Source of the DNA: Falsirhodobacter sp. alg1
GTDB lineage: Bacteria > Pseudomonadota > Alphaproteobacteria > Rhodobacterales > Rhodobacteraceae
NCBI RefSeq assembly: GCF_000739715.2
Contig: NZ_BBJC02000001.1
Span: forward strand, 342,737 to 406,736
Reading direction: 5' to 3'
DNA: 64,000 nucleotides
Below are positions 16,589-25,912 of the stretch, piece by piece. Numbering within the stretch: the first letter of the stretch is position 1; each line of letters opens with the position of its first letter. The notes beneath the pieces are model-generated. The model searched no databases and was not told the origin of the DNA. It saw only the letters and a program-made list of their open reading frames with translations. The position numbers were made by a program, and so were the translations under genes.

Positions 16589-18727
16589 ATGTTCAACGTG
16601 ACGCAAAAGACGATCGAGTGGGGCGGCGAGACGCTGACGCTCGAAACCGGCAAAGTGGCCCGTCAGGCCGATGGCACCGTGATCGCCACCCTTGGCGAAA
16701 CCTCGGTTATGGCCAACGTAACCTTTGCCAAACAACAGAAGCCGGGGCAGGATTTCTTCCCGCTGACCGTGCACTACCAGGAAAAATACTACGCAGCGGG
16801 CAAGATTCCGGGCGGGTTCTTCAAGCGTGAAGCGCGTCCTTCGGAAAAGGAAACGCTGACCTCGCGCCTGATCGACCGTCCGTGCCGTCCGCTGTTCGTT
16901 CCGGGCTTCAAGAACGAAGTTCTGGTCATGTGCACCGTGCTGAGCCACGATCTGCACAACGAACCCGATGTCGTGGCGATGATCGCGGCTTCGGCGGCCC
17001 TGACCATTTCGGGTGTCCCCTTCATGGGCCCGATCGGTGCGGCCCGCGTCGGTTTCTCGAACGGCGAATACGTTCTGAACCCCTCGGTCGATGATATGCA
17101 AGGGTTGCGCAACAACCCCGAGCAGCGTCTGGACCTGATCGTTGCCGGCACCAAGAACGCCGTGATGATGGTGGAATCGGAAGCCTACGAGCTGACCGAA
17201 GACGAAATGCTGGGCGCAGTGAAGTTCGGTCACGATGCCATGCAGCCGGTGATCGACATGATCATCGATCTGGCAGAGGATTCGGCGAAGGAGCCCTTCG
17301 ATTTCGTTCCGGCCGATTATTCGAAGCTTTATGCCAAGATCAAGAAAGCCGGCGAAAAGCAGATGCGTGCCGCTTTTGCCATCAAGGACAAGGGTGAACG
17401 GGTCGATGCGATCGAGGCTGCACGTGCAGCCGTGAAGGCCGGCCTGTCCGAAGAGGATCTGGCCGATGCGAACCTCGGTTCGGCATTCAAGAAGCTGGAA
17501 TCCTCGATCCTGCGCGGCGATGTTGTAAAGAACGGCGTCCGTATCGATGGTCGTGACACGAAGACCGTGCGCCCGATCGTTTCGGAAACCAGTGTTCTGC
17601 CCCGTACGCACGGCTCCTCGCTGTTCACCCGCGGTGAAACGCAGGCACTGGTCGTAACCACGCTGGGCACCGGCGAGGATGAGCAGATCATCGACGCGCT
17701 GCACGGCAACTCGCGCTCCAACTTCCTGCTGCATTACAACTTCCCTCCCTATTCGGTGGGTGAAGTCGGTCGTGTCGGTTCGCCCGGTCGTCGTGAAATC
17801 GGCCATGGTAAACTGGCATGGCGTGCGCTGCAGGCCGTTCTGCCGTCGCCGACCGATTTCCCCTACACGATCCGCGTCGTGTCCGAGATCACTGAATCCA
17901 ACGGTTCGTCCTCGATGGCGTCGGTCTGTGGTGGCTCGTTGGCCATGATGGATGCGGGTGTTCCGCTGAAGGCACCGGTTGCCGGTGTGGCCATGGGCCT
18001 GATCCTTGAAGAAGATGGCAGCTATGCTGTTCTGACCGACATCCTGGGTGACGAAGATCATCTGGGCGACATGGACTTCAAGGTTGCCGGAACTGAAAAC
18101 GGCATCACCTCGCTGCAGATGGACATCAAGATTGCAGGCATCACGCCCGAGATCATGAGCAAAGCCCTGGCCCAGGCCAAGGACGGCCGTCTGCATATCC
18201 TTGGTGAAATGTCCAAGGCGCTGACCTCGGCCAATGCATTCTCGGCATACGCGCCAAAAATCGAGACGCTGACGATTCCGACCGACAAGATCCGTGAAGT
18301 GATCGGTTCGGGCGGCAAGGTCATCCGCGAGATCGTGGAAACCTCGGGGGCCAAGGTCGACATCAATGATGACGGCATGATCAAGATCGCGTCCAATGAC
18401 GCGGATGCGATCAAGCGCGCTTACGACATGATCTGGTCGATCGTGGCCGAGCCGGAAGAAGGCAAGATCTACACCGGTAAGGTTGTGAAGCTGGTCGACT
18501 TCGGTGCGTTCGTGAACTTCTTCGGCAAGCGTGACGGCCTCGTCCACGTTTCGCAGATCGCCAACAAGCGTCTGCAACACCCGAACGAAGTACTGAAGGA
18601 AGGCCAGGAAGTGAAAGTGAAACTTCTGGGCTTCGACGATCGCGGCAAGGTTCGCCTTGGCATGAAGATGGTCGATCAGGAAACGGGTGAAGAAGTTGCA
18701 CCTGAAGCAAAGACCGAAGCCGAGTAA
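16589..18727 (+). CDS. pnp: Polyribonucleotide nucleotidyltransferase (PNPase)
   Basis: A 712-residue 3'-5' phosphorolytic exoribonuclease. The two RNase PH domains (about 10-140 and 310-470) are separated by an all-helical domain. The second holds the active-site stretches [29 protein letters not shown] and the acidic [12 protein letters not shown] domain ([20 protein letters not shown]) and an S1 domain ([18 protein letters not shown]) end the protein, so all RNA-binding parts are intact. The ATG at 16589 ([13 protein letters not shown]) matches the family and follows ACAGGAAATGAC. A TTG 7 codons earlier lies in the leader stem and is unlikely. Confidence 0.95.
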   Translation: MFNVTQKTIEWGGETLTLETGKVARQADGTVIATLGETSVMANVTFAKQQKPGQDFFPLTVHYQEKYYAAGKIPGGFFKREARPSEKETLTSRLIDRPCRPLFVPGFKNEVLVMCTVLSHDLHNEPDVVAMIAASAALTISGVPFMGPIGAARVGFSNGEYVLNPSVDDMQGLRNNPEQRLDLIVAGTKNAVMMVESEAYELTEDEMLGAVKFGHDAMQPVIDMIIDLAEDSAKEPFDFVPADYSKLYAKIKKAGEKQMRAAFAIKDKGERVDAIEAARAAVKAGLSEEDLADANLGSAFKKLESSILRGDVVKNGVRIDGRDTKTVRPIVSETSVLPRTHGSSLFTRGETQALVVTTLGTGEDEQIIDALHGNSRSNFLLHYNFPPYSVGEVGRVGSPGRREIGHGKLAWRALQAVLPSPTDFPYTIRVVSEITESNGSSSMASVCGGSLAMMDAGVPLKAPVAGVAMGLILEEDGSYAVLTDILGDEDHLGDMDFKVAGTENGITSLQMDIKIAGITPEIMSKALAQAKDGRLHILGEMSKALTSANAFSAYAPKIETLTIPTDKIREVIGSGGKVIREIVETSGAKVDINDDGMIKIASNDADAIKRAYDMIWSIVAEPEEGKIYTGKVVKLVDFGAFVNFFGKRDGLVHVSQIANKRLQHPNEVLKEGQEVKVKLLGFDDRGKVRLGMKMVDQETGEEVAPEAKTEAE

Positions 18728-18742
18728 TCGCACGGTTGATTG

Positions 18743-18775
18743 AAGAAGGGGCGTGTTTCACGCCCCTTCTTTTTC
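18743..18775 (+). terminator. Rho-independent terminator of pnp
   Basis: A 13-base perfect stem (18743-18755 with 18759-18771) closed by TTT and followed by TTTTTC. It is a strong terminator 16 bases past the pnp stop. Confidence 0.9.
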
Positions 18776-18830
18776 TATTATGACAAAGGTGACGCGCATC
18801 TGCGCCCGAAGCACCTTGTGGAGCGGTACC

Positions 18831-19955
18831 TTGAAGCCCAGCCCCTATTTGCCCCCGAAAAAGACAGCCTCCGAAAAGTTCGTGCGTGAATCAAAGCGGA
18901 TCGGACGGCAGATCGCCTCCAAGGTTCTTCCGACCTGGGGCATTGCCGAACGCATCATCTACGATATGCGCCGCGATAAAGCCGTCCGTGTGACCGAAGG
19001 TACCAAGCCGCCTTTGGACGAGATCGTGATCCTGCTGATCTACCAGCCCAAAGGGTTGCTCGATTCCACCATCTGGCAATTGGAATGGATGGCCGCGCAG
19101 GGAATTTCGGCAGTTGTCGTGTCCAATACGCCGCTTCTTGATGCCGATCGGGTGCGTTTGCAGGGCATGACGCAATTTGTTGTGGAACGGCCGAATATCG
19201 GCTATGATTTCGGCGGCTATCGTGAAGGTGTGCTGCAAGTGCTGGAGCGCGGTCTGCGCCCCAAGGCGCTTTATGTGATGAACGACAGTATGTGGTTTCC
19301 TCTGTCCGAGGATTCGGATGCCATCGAGCGGAGCCGTGCCGCCCCCGAGGATGTCTGGGGACTGTTCGTCGATCTGGACTGGCGCCACCGGCTGACGGGA
19401 AACATCAAGGGCGCGCATGTGCAGTCCTATTTCTTCCGGTTCTCCGAGGCGGTGGTCAATGATCCGCGGTTCGAGGCCTATTGGCGCAAGATGTCGCTGA
19501 TCAGTGCCAAGCGCCTTGTGGTCAAACTGCGCGAGCTGAAATTGGCGAACTATTTCGCCGAACTGGGCTATAGCGTCGGGGGGCTGCACAGCTGGCGCGA
19601 GGTGGCAGATTACCTGCTCAACCTGCAAGACGAAGACAAGATGGCCCAGATACTGAAGCACCAATGCGGGGTCCGGGCAGGAGATGCGGCCAAGATCGAA
19701 CCCTTGCTGGAACGGGGCGATCTGACAGCACTGCAGATCCGCGACCATCTGCGGGAGGATATCGACAAGACCAACATCTTCCTGTTTTCCACGGCCCTGC
19801 ACCCGATCGTCATGACCGATCTGGGCTTTCCGTTCCTGAAAAAGCAGAGCGTCTCGATCATGGTGGCAAAACGGCGTAAGCTGGTGGAACTGGGCATGCA
19901 CAATGCATATCCCGAGCCTATCCGGCGCGAAGTTGCCGCGCGGGATGCTGTCTGA
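18831..19955 (+). CDS. RgpF-like (rhamnan synthesis F) glycosyltransferase-related protein
   Basis: A protein of about 374 residues with the hallmarks of the rhamnan-synthesis F family: EIVILLIYQPKGLL, the strand VVVSNTPLLDADR, the signature RPNIGYDFGGYREGV, ALYVMNDSMWFPL and TGNIKGAHVQSYFFRF. Such proteins occur in polysaccharide and lipopolysaccharide clusters and are assumed to transfer or modify sugars. The start is uncertain: the TTG at 18831 has GGAG 7 bases upstream, whereas the in-frame ATG at 18780 lies in the T-tract of the pnp terminator and has no ribosome site. It is followed within 25 bases by another sugar-transfer gene. Confidence 0.7.
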   Translation: MKPSPYLPPKKTASEKFVRESKRIGRQIASKVLPTWGIAERIIYDMRRDKAVRVTEGTKPPLDEIVILLIYQPKGLLDSTIWQLEWMAAQGISAVVVSNTPLLDADRVRLQGMTQFVVERPNIGYDFGGYREGVLQVLERGLRPKALYVMNDSMWFPLSEDSDAIERSRAAPEDVWGLFVDLDWRHRLTGNIKGAHVQSYFFRFSEAVVNDPRFEAYWRKMSLISAKRLVVKLRELKLANYFAELGYSVGGLHSWREVADYLLNLQDEDKMAQILKHQCGVRAGDAAKIEPLLERGDLTALQIRDHLREDIDKTNIFLFSTALHPIVMTDLGFPFLKKQSVSIMVAKRRKLVELGMHNAYPEPIRREVAARDAV

Positions 19956-19979
19956 GCTTGCGACCGAAAGAGTAACCGA

Positions 19980-20756
19980 ATGGCCGATCAACCCGTCATC
20001 ATCCTCTGCATGAAGTGGGGTACGCTTTATGGGCCGGAGTATGTGAACAATCTGGCCGCAGGGGTTCGCAGGCATCTGGACCGTCCGTACCGCTTCATAT
20101 GCTTTACCGATGATGGCACGGGGCTGGATGCGGGGATCGAGGTCAGGGATATTCCCGAACTGGGCCTGCCGGCGGGGCATAACGATCGTCGGTGGCGCAA
20201 GCTGTCGGTATTCCGGCCCGATCTGGGGCTGGAAGGGACGGCCCTGTTTCTGGATCTGGACCTGGTGATCGTGGATGATCTGGCGCCCTTCTTCGAGCAG
20301 CCAGGCACCTTCCTGATTGTGCGCGACGACGACCTGTTCCGACCGAAGCCCTTGCGCAAGCTGAACGCCGAACGCGATGCCTTTCTGCATTCGGTGGGCA
20401 ACAGCTCGGTTTTCCGGTTCGAACTGGGGCGGCACGCCTACATTCTCGATGCTTTCGTTGCGGACCCAGAGGCCGCTACGCGCGATTACGAGATCAGCCA
20501 GCAGTTCCAGTCGGCGCAATTGGCCAAGCACGGGCATCTGGCCTATTGGCCCAAAGGCTGGTGCGTCAGTTTCAAGAATGACTGTGTGCCACGCGGCATC
20601 GCAAGTTACGTGCAGGATCCGTCCTGCCCTGCCGGGGCCAAAATGGTGGTCTTTGCGGGCAACCCCAAGATGACCGAGGTGCTGGAGGGCGGGGGCCATA
20701 AATGGTGCCGCCGTATCGGCAATGTGGATTGGCTGCGGCGCGCATGGCAGGCTTGA
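19980..20756 (+). CDS. Putative glycosyltransferase (GT8-like, DxD motif)
   Basis: A 258-residue cytoplasmic protein with no signal or membrane segment. The opening PVIILCMKWGTLYGPEYVNN and the LFLDLDLVIVDDL stretch (DxD at D92/D94, the usual metal and nucleotide-sugar ligand) resemble family-8-like glycosyltransferases. SVGNSSVFRFE and the His/Trp-rich C-terminal half would form the acceptor side. Donor and acceptor are unknown. It is the second of three consecutive sugar-transfer genes, and its end overlaps the third by 13 bases, so the three are probably one transcript. Confidence 0.65.
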   Translation: MADQPVIILCMKWGTLYGPEYVNNLAAGVRRHLDRPYRFICFTDDGTGLDAGIEVRDIPELGLPAGHNDRRWRKLSVFRPDLGLEGTALFLDLDLVIVDDLAPFFEQPGTFLIVRDDDLFRPKPLRKLNAERDAFLHSVGNSSVFRFELGRHAYILDAFVADPEAATRDYEISQQFQSAQLAKHGHLAYWPKGWCVSFKNDCVPRGIASYVQDPSCPAGAKMVVFAGNPKMTEVLEGGGHKWCRRIGNVDWLRRAWQA

Positions 20757-21541
20757 TCCGTACCCTCAAGGCGCAATGGCGGACACGCCGCGCTGTGGCC
20801 GAGATAGGCGCGCGCGATATGCAGCCGCGTCCGCATGGTATGCCGACCGAGGTGATCGTATCGCTCACCTCTTATCCGGGGCGCTATGCCACGCTGGCCC
20901 GCACGCTGAACGGGCTGATGCGGCAAACGGTGCGGGCCGATCGCACGATCCTCTGGCTGGCGCATGGCGATGAGGCGACGCTTCCCGATGAGGTGCGTGC
21001 CACGGGAGTGGAGGTGCGGCTCTGGGAAGATATCCGTTCCTACAAGAAGATCATTCCCGCGTTGCAGGCGTTTCCCGATGCGGCCATCGTGACGGCGGAT
21101 GACGACGTCTATTATCCGGCGGACTGGCTGGAGCGTTTGCTGGCGGGGACGGGCAAGGTCCGGGCTTTGCGAGCGCACCGCGTGGTGATGGCCGGGCAGG
21201 TTCCGGCACCCTATGATGCGTGGGAGCGAGGGCTGGCGGCCCCCGAAGCCGGACCGCTGGTTTTCCCGACGGGTGTGATGGGGGTCTATTATGCCCCGGG
21301 CGTGTTCCATCACGATGTGATGGACAAGGAGCTGTTCCGCACGCTTGCACCGGATGCCGATGACGTCTGGCTTTACTGGATGCACCGCCGCGCCGGAAAC
21401 CATGCAGAGAAACTGGGTTCCAAAGGGCGCGTTCTGGAATGGCCCGGATCGCAGGCCAGGAGTCTCCGTGCCAGCAATCTGGGCGACAGCGGCAATGATC
21501 GGGCCATTGCCGCCATGGTAGCTAAATTCGGCTTTCCCTAG
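20744..21541 (+). CDS. Putative glycosyltransferase (DDD motif)
   Basis: A 265-residue protein. After a basic N-terminus it has a GT-A-like strand EVIVSLTSYPGRYATLARTL (35-54), then IVTADDDVYYPADWL with the acidic triplet D119-D121, the likely metal site. A later DADDVWLYWMHRR resembles the aspartate-containing acceptor region of small bacterial glycosyltransferases. The sugar is unknown. The ATG at 20744 overlaps the previous gene by 13 bases. The stop overlaps tspO tail to tail by 4 bases, ending the cluster. No sugar-nucleotide synthesis or export gene lies beside it. Confidence 0.65.
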   Translation: MAGLIRTLKAQWRTRRAVAEIGARDMQPRPHGMPTEVIVSLTSYPGRYATLARTLNGLMRQTVRADRTILWLAHGDEATLPDEVRATGVEVRLWEDIRSYKKIIPALQAFPDAAIVTADDDVYYPADWLERLLAGTGKVRALRAHRVVMAGQVPAPYDAWERGLAAPEAGPLVFPTGVMGVYYAPGVFHHDVMDKELFRTLAPDADDVWLYWMHRRAGNHAEKLGSKGRVLEWPGSQARSLRASNLGDSGNDRAIAAMVAKFGFP

Positions 21542-21981
21542 TTCAGCAGAACCAGGGATGCATTCAGCGCGGTAGCGATGCTGATCCAGGCCAGATAGGG
21601 CACGAACAGCAGGGATGACAGTTTATCCTGTGACCACGCGCGCAGGATAAACGCCAGAATGACGACCCAGAGCGCGGCAATGACGCTCAGCCCGATGACC
21701 ATTTCATGCGCGCCGAAAAATACGGGCGTCCACGACAGGTTCAGCGCGATCTGCAAGATCCACAGCACCGCCGGCCCGCCGTACAGCGCCATCCGCGCAC
21801 CGACCCAGCCAATCAGCACATACAGGACTGACCAGACAATCGGGAACCAGGAATCCGGTGGAGTAAAGAACGGCTGCTGCAACCCTTCGTACCACGCACC
21901 CGGTTGCCATTGCGTTCCGGCAAATATGCCAGCCCCCAATGTGGCGGCGATAAAGAGGATATGGATTAGAAGGTTGCGCAC
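21538..21981 (-). CDS. tspO: TspO/MBR family tryptophan-rich sensory protein
   Basis: A 147-residue, five-helix membrane protein with the family's aromatic signature WYEGLQQPFFTPPDSWFPIVWSVLYVLIG and the helix-4 motif NLSWTPVFFG. TspO binds porphyrins and other tetrapyrroles. In Rhodobacter it sits in the outer membrane and dampens photosynthesis-gene expression in response to oxygen, but no photosynthesis genes are in this window. The symbol follows the family. Function in this strain is inferred. Confidence 0.88.
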   Translation of the reverse strand: MRNLLIHILFIAATLGAGIFAGTQWQPGAWYEGLQQPFFTPPDSWFPIVWSVLYVLIGWVGARMALYGGPAVLWILQIALNLSWTPVFFGAHEMVIGLSVIAALWVVILAFILRAWSQDKLSSLLFVPYLAWISIATALNASLVLLN

Positions 21982-22034
21982 CGGTTCGTCCCTTATGATA
22001 ACAGCGCGGAAAATCCCTGCTTGGCGCTATAACG

Positions 22035-22781
22035 TCAAGCGGGGGGATGAGGTTCGGCGGGAATTGGCTTGCGTCCTTCGTCTGTCAGAAGAAAGGCATC
22101 ACGCCCCTCGATGACCACTGCCGAAAGGGGGCCGCCATAGGCCGCGCTGCTGTCGGTATTCAGGCGGTTGCCGTAGCTGGTGGCCTGCGCAATGGCCGTA
22201 TGGCCGTGGACAATCAGCGGGCCGAAGCTGTCGGTGAAATCCAGAAAATCCTTGCGGATCCAGATCAGATCCTGCTCGGCCTGCGCCTCCAGCTCTCGCG
22301 TGGGACGTACGCCCGCATGGCAGAAGAAACATTCCCCCCGACGGAAGCTGACAGGGCGGGAGGCGAGGAAATCGCGGTGCGATTGCGGCACAGCCGCCAC
22401 AGCCTCGGCATGCACCGGAGCCAGGGGCCGATCAGCGGCATTCGCAACGCCGTAACTGGCAAGAGTGGCACCGCCCCCGATCTTCGGGTGCATATAGCTG
22501 TGTTCAGGCTTTAGCCCCGGATCATGCCAGGCCGGATCGTCCAGAAACCGGCTGAGCAGGCGGTCGTGATTGCCCTTGAGCACAATCCAGTTCTGACCAT
22601 TCTCAATTCCGCTGCGCAGGTATTCCACCACACCTGCAGAATCCGGTCCCCGGTCCACCAGATCTCCGACATGGACAATGGGGGCGGCCCCATGCAGGGC
22701 CATGTCACGCTCTATTCGTTGGTGGGCAGCCTGCAGCAAATCCAGATGGCCATGAATATCGCCAATGGCATAGGTATGCAT
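22035..22781 (-). CDS. Metallophosphoesterase (PPP-type serine/threonine phosphatase or Ap4A hydrolase-like)
   Basis: A 248-residue calcineurin-like phosphoesterase. All metal motifs are present: GDIHGH (7-12), GDLVDRGPDS (39-48), GNHDR (70-74), then FCHAGVRP and VHGHTAI for the second histidine set. The first motif set is of the PPP type, and homologues are annotated as protein phosphatases or bis(5'-nucleosyl)-tetraphosphatases. The substrate cannot be decided from sequence. I chose the ATG at 22781 because GGAG sits 6 bases upstream. A GTG 10 codons earlier is also open. Confidence 0.85.
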   Translation of the reverse strand: MHTYAIGDIHGHLDLLQAAHQRIERDMALHGAAPIVHVGDLVDRGPDSAGVVEYLRSGIENGQNWIVLKGNHDRLLSRFLDDPAWHDPGLKPEHSYMHPKIGGGATLASYGVANAADRPLAPVHAEAVAAVPQSHRDFLASRPVSFRRGECFFCHAGVRPTRELEAQAEQDLIWIRKDFLDFTDSFGPLIVHGHTAIAQATSYGNRLNTDSSAAYGGPLSAVVIEGRDAFLLTDEGRKPIPAEPHPPA

Positions 22782-22920
22782 ATCATCTCCAATGCAATCG
22801 GGACCTGACACATCATCAGGTGTCGGCCTCGGGATTGATGTAGGGGAGGTTATGCGGAAATGCCAAGGGGCTGGTGCCGAAAGCTGCGCTGATAACTGGC
22901 GGTTGACCGCAGATCGGCTG

Positions 22921-22946
22921 ACGAAGGGCCCAGAATGGCCCTTCGT
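22921..22946. terminator. Hairpin past serA, possible terminator
   Basis: A 10-base perfect stem (ACGAAGGGCC, loop CAGAAT, GGCCCTTCGT) 16 bases beyond the serA stop. There is no U-tract on the minus strand, so it may only stabilise the 3' end or act with other factors. Confidence 0.45.
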
Positions 22947-22961
22947 GTTTGCAAGTGCTGC

Positions 22962-24554
22962 TCAGGCGTCGAACAGCAGCGGGCGGACCTGCTGGAACTT
23001 GCCTGTCGCTTCCAGAGCCGTACGGGCTTTCTCGTTCAACGGTTCATCCAGATAGATGATCGCGATGGCCTGATCGCCCGCCGCAGCGCGACCGAGGGTG
23101 AAGTTGGCGATGTTCGCGCCGTTTTCGCCCAGTGTCATTCCCAGCAGACCGATGATGCCTGGAACGTCCTTGTTGCTGGTGTACAGCATGTGCGGACCGA
23201 TCTCGGCATCGACGTTGATCCCCTTGATCTGGATGAAGCGCGGTTTGCCGTCCGAGAAGACGGTTCCTGCGATCGAACGCTCGCGCTTCTCGGTTACCAT
23301 CGTCACCTTGATGTAGGCGTCATAGGTGCCCGACTTTTCCTGCTTGGTGGTGGAGATCTGGATGCCACGCTCTTTGGCAATGATGGGCGCGGAAACCATG
23401 TTCACGTCAGGATTGGCAACTTTCATGATGCCCGCGATAGCCGCCGCGTTCAGGGCAGCAAGGTTCATTTCGGCCACGCCGCCGTCATAAAGGATATTGA
23501 TCGCCTTGATCGGCTCATCCGTCATCTGGCCGATAAACGTACCGATATGCCCTGCCAGCTTGACCCACGGGCCCATCACTGCGGCCTCTTCGGCAGTGAC
23601 CGATGGCATGTTCAGCGCGTTCTGCACGGCGCCTGTCAGCAGGTAATCCGACATTTGTTCGGCAACGTGCAGCGCCACGTTTTCCTGCGCCTCACTGGTG
23701 GATGCGCCAAGGTGCGGGGTGACGACGACATTCGGCAGGTTGAACAGCGGGCTGTCCGTTGCAGGCTCCACCTCGAACACGTCAAAGGCAGCACCGGCAA
23801 CCTGACCGGACTTCAGCGCCTCGGCCAGAGCCACCTCGTTGACCAGCCCGCCGCGGGCACAGTTGATGATCCGGACGCCACGCTTGGTTTTTGCCAGCGT
23901 TTCGGCATTCAGGATGCCCTTGGTCTTTTCGGTCAGCGGAACATGCAGGGTGATGAAATCGGCGCGGGCCAGAAGCTCGTCCAGTTCGACCTTTTGCACG
24001 CCCATCTGCGTTGCACGCTCTTCGGACAGGAAGGGGTCATAGGCGACAACCTTCATGTGCAGGCCAAGGGCGCGATCGCAGACGATGCCGCCGATGTTGC
24101 CTGCGCCGATGACGCCCAACGTCTTGTTGAACAGCTCTACACCCATGAAGCGGGATTTTTCCCATTTGCCGGCATGGGTTGAAACGCTCGCCTCGGGCAG
24201 TTGGCGGGCAACGGCAAACATCATCGCGATTGCATGTTCAGCGGTGGTGATGGAGTTGCCGAAAGGCGTGTTCATCACGATCACGCCCTTTTTGGATGCG
24301 GCCGGGATATCGACGTTGTCGACACCAATACCTGCGCGGCCGATGACCTTCAGGTTCGGCGCCAGTTCCAGCAGCTTGTCCGTGACCTTGGTCGCAGAGC
24401 GAATGGCAAGGCCGTCATACTGGCCGATGATGCGGGCCAGCTCTTCCTTGTCCTTGCCCAGGGCGGGCATGTAATCAACATCAATTCCACGGTCACGGAA
24501 AATCTGGACAGCGGTTTCCGAAAGAGCGTCGGATACAAGTACACGGGGGGCCAT
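22962..24554 (-). CDS. serA: D-3-phosphoglycerate dehydrogenase
   Basis: A 530-residue long-form SerA, catalysing the first step of serine synthesis from 3-phosphoglycerate with NAD. The dehydrogenase part has GRAGIGVDNVD (72-82), the nucleotide fold GVIGAGNIGGIV (147-158), NCARGGLVNE and the catalytic PHLGASTSEAQ. The C-terminal third holds the intervening domain and an ACT domain (GIIGLLGMTLGENGANIANF), so serine feedback is possible. It lies 41 bases downstream of serC in the same direction, forming a serC-serA operon. Confidence 0.95.
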   Translation of the reverse strand: MAPRVLVSDALSETAVQIFRDRGIDVDYMPALGKDKEELARIIGQYDGLAIRSATKVTDKLLELAPNLKVIGRAGIGVDNVDIPAASKKGVIVMNTPFGNSITTAEHAIAMMFAVARQLPEASVSTHAGKWEKSRFMGVELFNKTLGVIGAGNIGGIVCDRALGLHMKVVAYDPFLSEERATQMGVQKVELDELLARADFITLHVPLTEKTKGILNAETLAKTKRGVRIINCARGGLVNEVALAEALKSGQVAGAAFDVFEVEPATDSPLFNLPNVVVTPHLGASTSEAQENVALHVAEQMSDYLLTGAVQNALNMPSVTAEEAAVMGPWVKLAGHIGTFIGQMTDEPIKAINILYDGGVAEMNLAALNAAAIAGIMKVANPDVNMVSAPIIAKERGIQISTTKQEKSGTYDAYIKVTMVTEKRERSIAGTVFSDGKPRFIQIKGINVDAEIGPHMLYTSNKDVPGIIGLLGMTLGENGANIANFTLGRAAAGDQAIAIIYLDEPLNEKARTALEATGKFQQVRPLLFDA

Positions 24555-24595
24555 TGGACGGCTCCTATATGAATTGGATGGGGGAAGAGAGGCGC

Positions 24596-25738
24596 TTACT
24601 GCGCCTCAATCTCGGTGTTGAATGCGTATTCGATCCACGGAAGCAGGGCTTCTACGTCCGAGGTTTCGACTGTGGCGCCGCACCAGATGCGCAGCCCTGC
24701 CGGGGCATCGCGATAAGCACCGGCGTCAAGGGCAACACCCTCTTTTTCCAGACGTTTGGCAACTGCCTTGGCAAATGCCGCACCATCCTTGATGCGATCA
24801 TCGGTAAACTTAAGGCAGACCGATGTGCAGGAGGCGGTTGCCGGATCAACTGCCAGATTGGCAATCCAGTCATGCGCCGCAGTGAAGCCGGCAATGGCCT
24901 TCGCGTTGGCTTCTGCCCGGGCGATCAGCGCAGGCAATCCGCCAAGCGATTGCGCCCATTTCAGCGAAACGAGGTAATCCTCGACGCATAGCATGGACGG
25001 GGTATTGATCGTCTCACCCTTGAAGATGCCTTCGATCAGTTTTCCGCCCTTCGTCATGCGGAAAATCTTCGGCAGGGGCCATGCGGGGCTGTAGCTTTCC
25101 AGACGTTCAACCGCACGTGGGCTGAGGATCAGGACACCATGGCCACCTTCGCCGCCCAGCACCTTTTGCCAGCTGAAGGTGGTGACATCCAGCTTGTCCC
25201 ACGGCAGATCCATTGCAAAGGCCGCACTGGTCGCATCGCAAATGGTCAGGCCCTGACGGTCAGCCGGAATGCCATCGCCATTGGGCAGGCGCACACCCGA
25301 GGTGGTGCCGTTCCATGTGAAGACAACGTCATTTTTGAAGTCGATCGTGGAGAAATCGACGATCTCGCCATAGGGCGCCTTCTTGACCTGCGCGTCGATC
25401 TTCAGCTGCTTGACGACATCGGTCACCCAGCCTTCGCCAAAGGATTCCCATGCAACCATTTCAACGGGGCGTTCACCCAGAAGGGACCACATGGCCATTT
25501 CGACAGCGCCGGTATCCGATGCGGGAACGATCCCGATGCGGTAATCGGCGGGCACGCCCAGAACGTCGCGGGTCAGGTCAATCGCTTCGGCAAGCTTGGA
25601 TTTACCGATGGCGGCACGGTGCGAGCGGCCAAGGGGCGCGTCGGACAGCATGTCGAGGGTAAAGCCGGGGATCTTGGCGCAGGGGCCAGATGAAAAACGC
25701 GGATTAGCCGGCCGCGTGGACGGAGCTGTCATAGCCAT
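24596..25738 (-). CDS. serC: Phosphoserine aminotransferase
   Basis: A 380-residue aminotransferase of the type typical of alphaproteobacteria, converting 3-phosphohydroxypyruvate to phosphoserine. It starts [20 protein letters not shown], with APLGRSHRA (35-43), [19 protein letters not shown] and the PLP lysine K192 in [14 protein letters not shown]. The ATG at 25738 has AAGGA 8 bases upstream. The open frame extends a further 47 codons through the structured leader and is not family-like. It is first in the operon with serA. Confidence 0.93.
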   Translation of the reverse strand: MAMTAPSTRPANPRFSSGPCAKIPGFTLDMLSDAPLGRSHRAAIGKSKLAEAIDLTRDVLGVPADYRIGIVPASDTGAVEMAMWSLLGERPVEMVAWESFGEGWVTDVVKQLKIDAQVKKAPYGEIVDFSTIDFKNDVVFTWNGTTSGVRLPNGDGIPADRQGLTICDATSAAFAMDLPWDKLDVTTFSWQKVLGGEGGHGVLILSPRAVERLESYSPAWPLPKIFRMTKGGKLIEGIFKGETINTPSMLCVEDYLVSLKWAQSLGGLPALIARAEANAKAIAGFTAAHDWIANLAVDPATASCTSVCLKFTDDRIKDGAAFAKAVAKRLEKEGVALDAGAYRDAPAGLRIWCGATVETSDVEALLPWIEYAFNTEIEAQ

Positions 25739-25760
25739 TTCTGGTATCCTTACAGATAAT

Positions 25761-25796
25761 CGCCCTTCGTTGGGGAAGGGTGTCCCGTTGACGGAG
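25761..25796 (-). promoter_or_regulatory. Possible serC leader RNA (two hairpins)
   Basis: Just ahead of the serC ribosome site, on the minus strand, lies a small hairpin with a CCG/CGG stem (25785-25787 with 25792-25794). It is followed by a hairpin with stem CCCTTC/GAAGGG (25763-25768 with 25775-25780). A conserved 'serC motif' RNA has been described in front of serC in alphaproteobacteria (comparative genomics, Weinberg and colleagues). Position and strand fit, but I cannot test the consensus here. Confidence 0.4.
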
Positions 25797-25912
25797 GTAG
25801 GCCTGTCTTGTGGATAAAGCAAGCACAGAAAACGCGGCTTCCATGACAATTTCTTGGGGTTTCGTGAAATGGCGGGCAATGGGGCTTATGCCCGCCGTGG
25901 GGTGCTGCGCTA

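Noticed and set aside
22962..24182. Long plus-strand frame opposite serA
   Set aside because: It is a shadow ORF. serA is full length with all motifs, and the opposite frame shows no domain.
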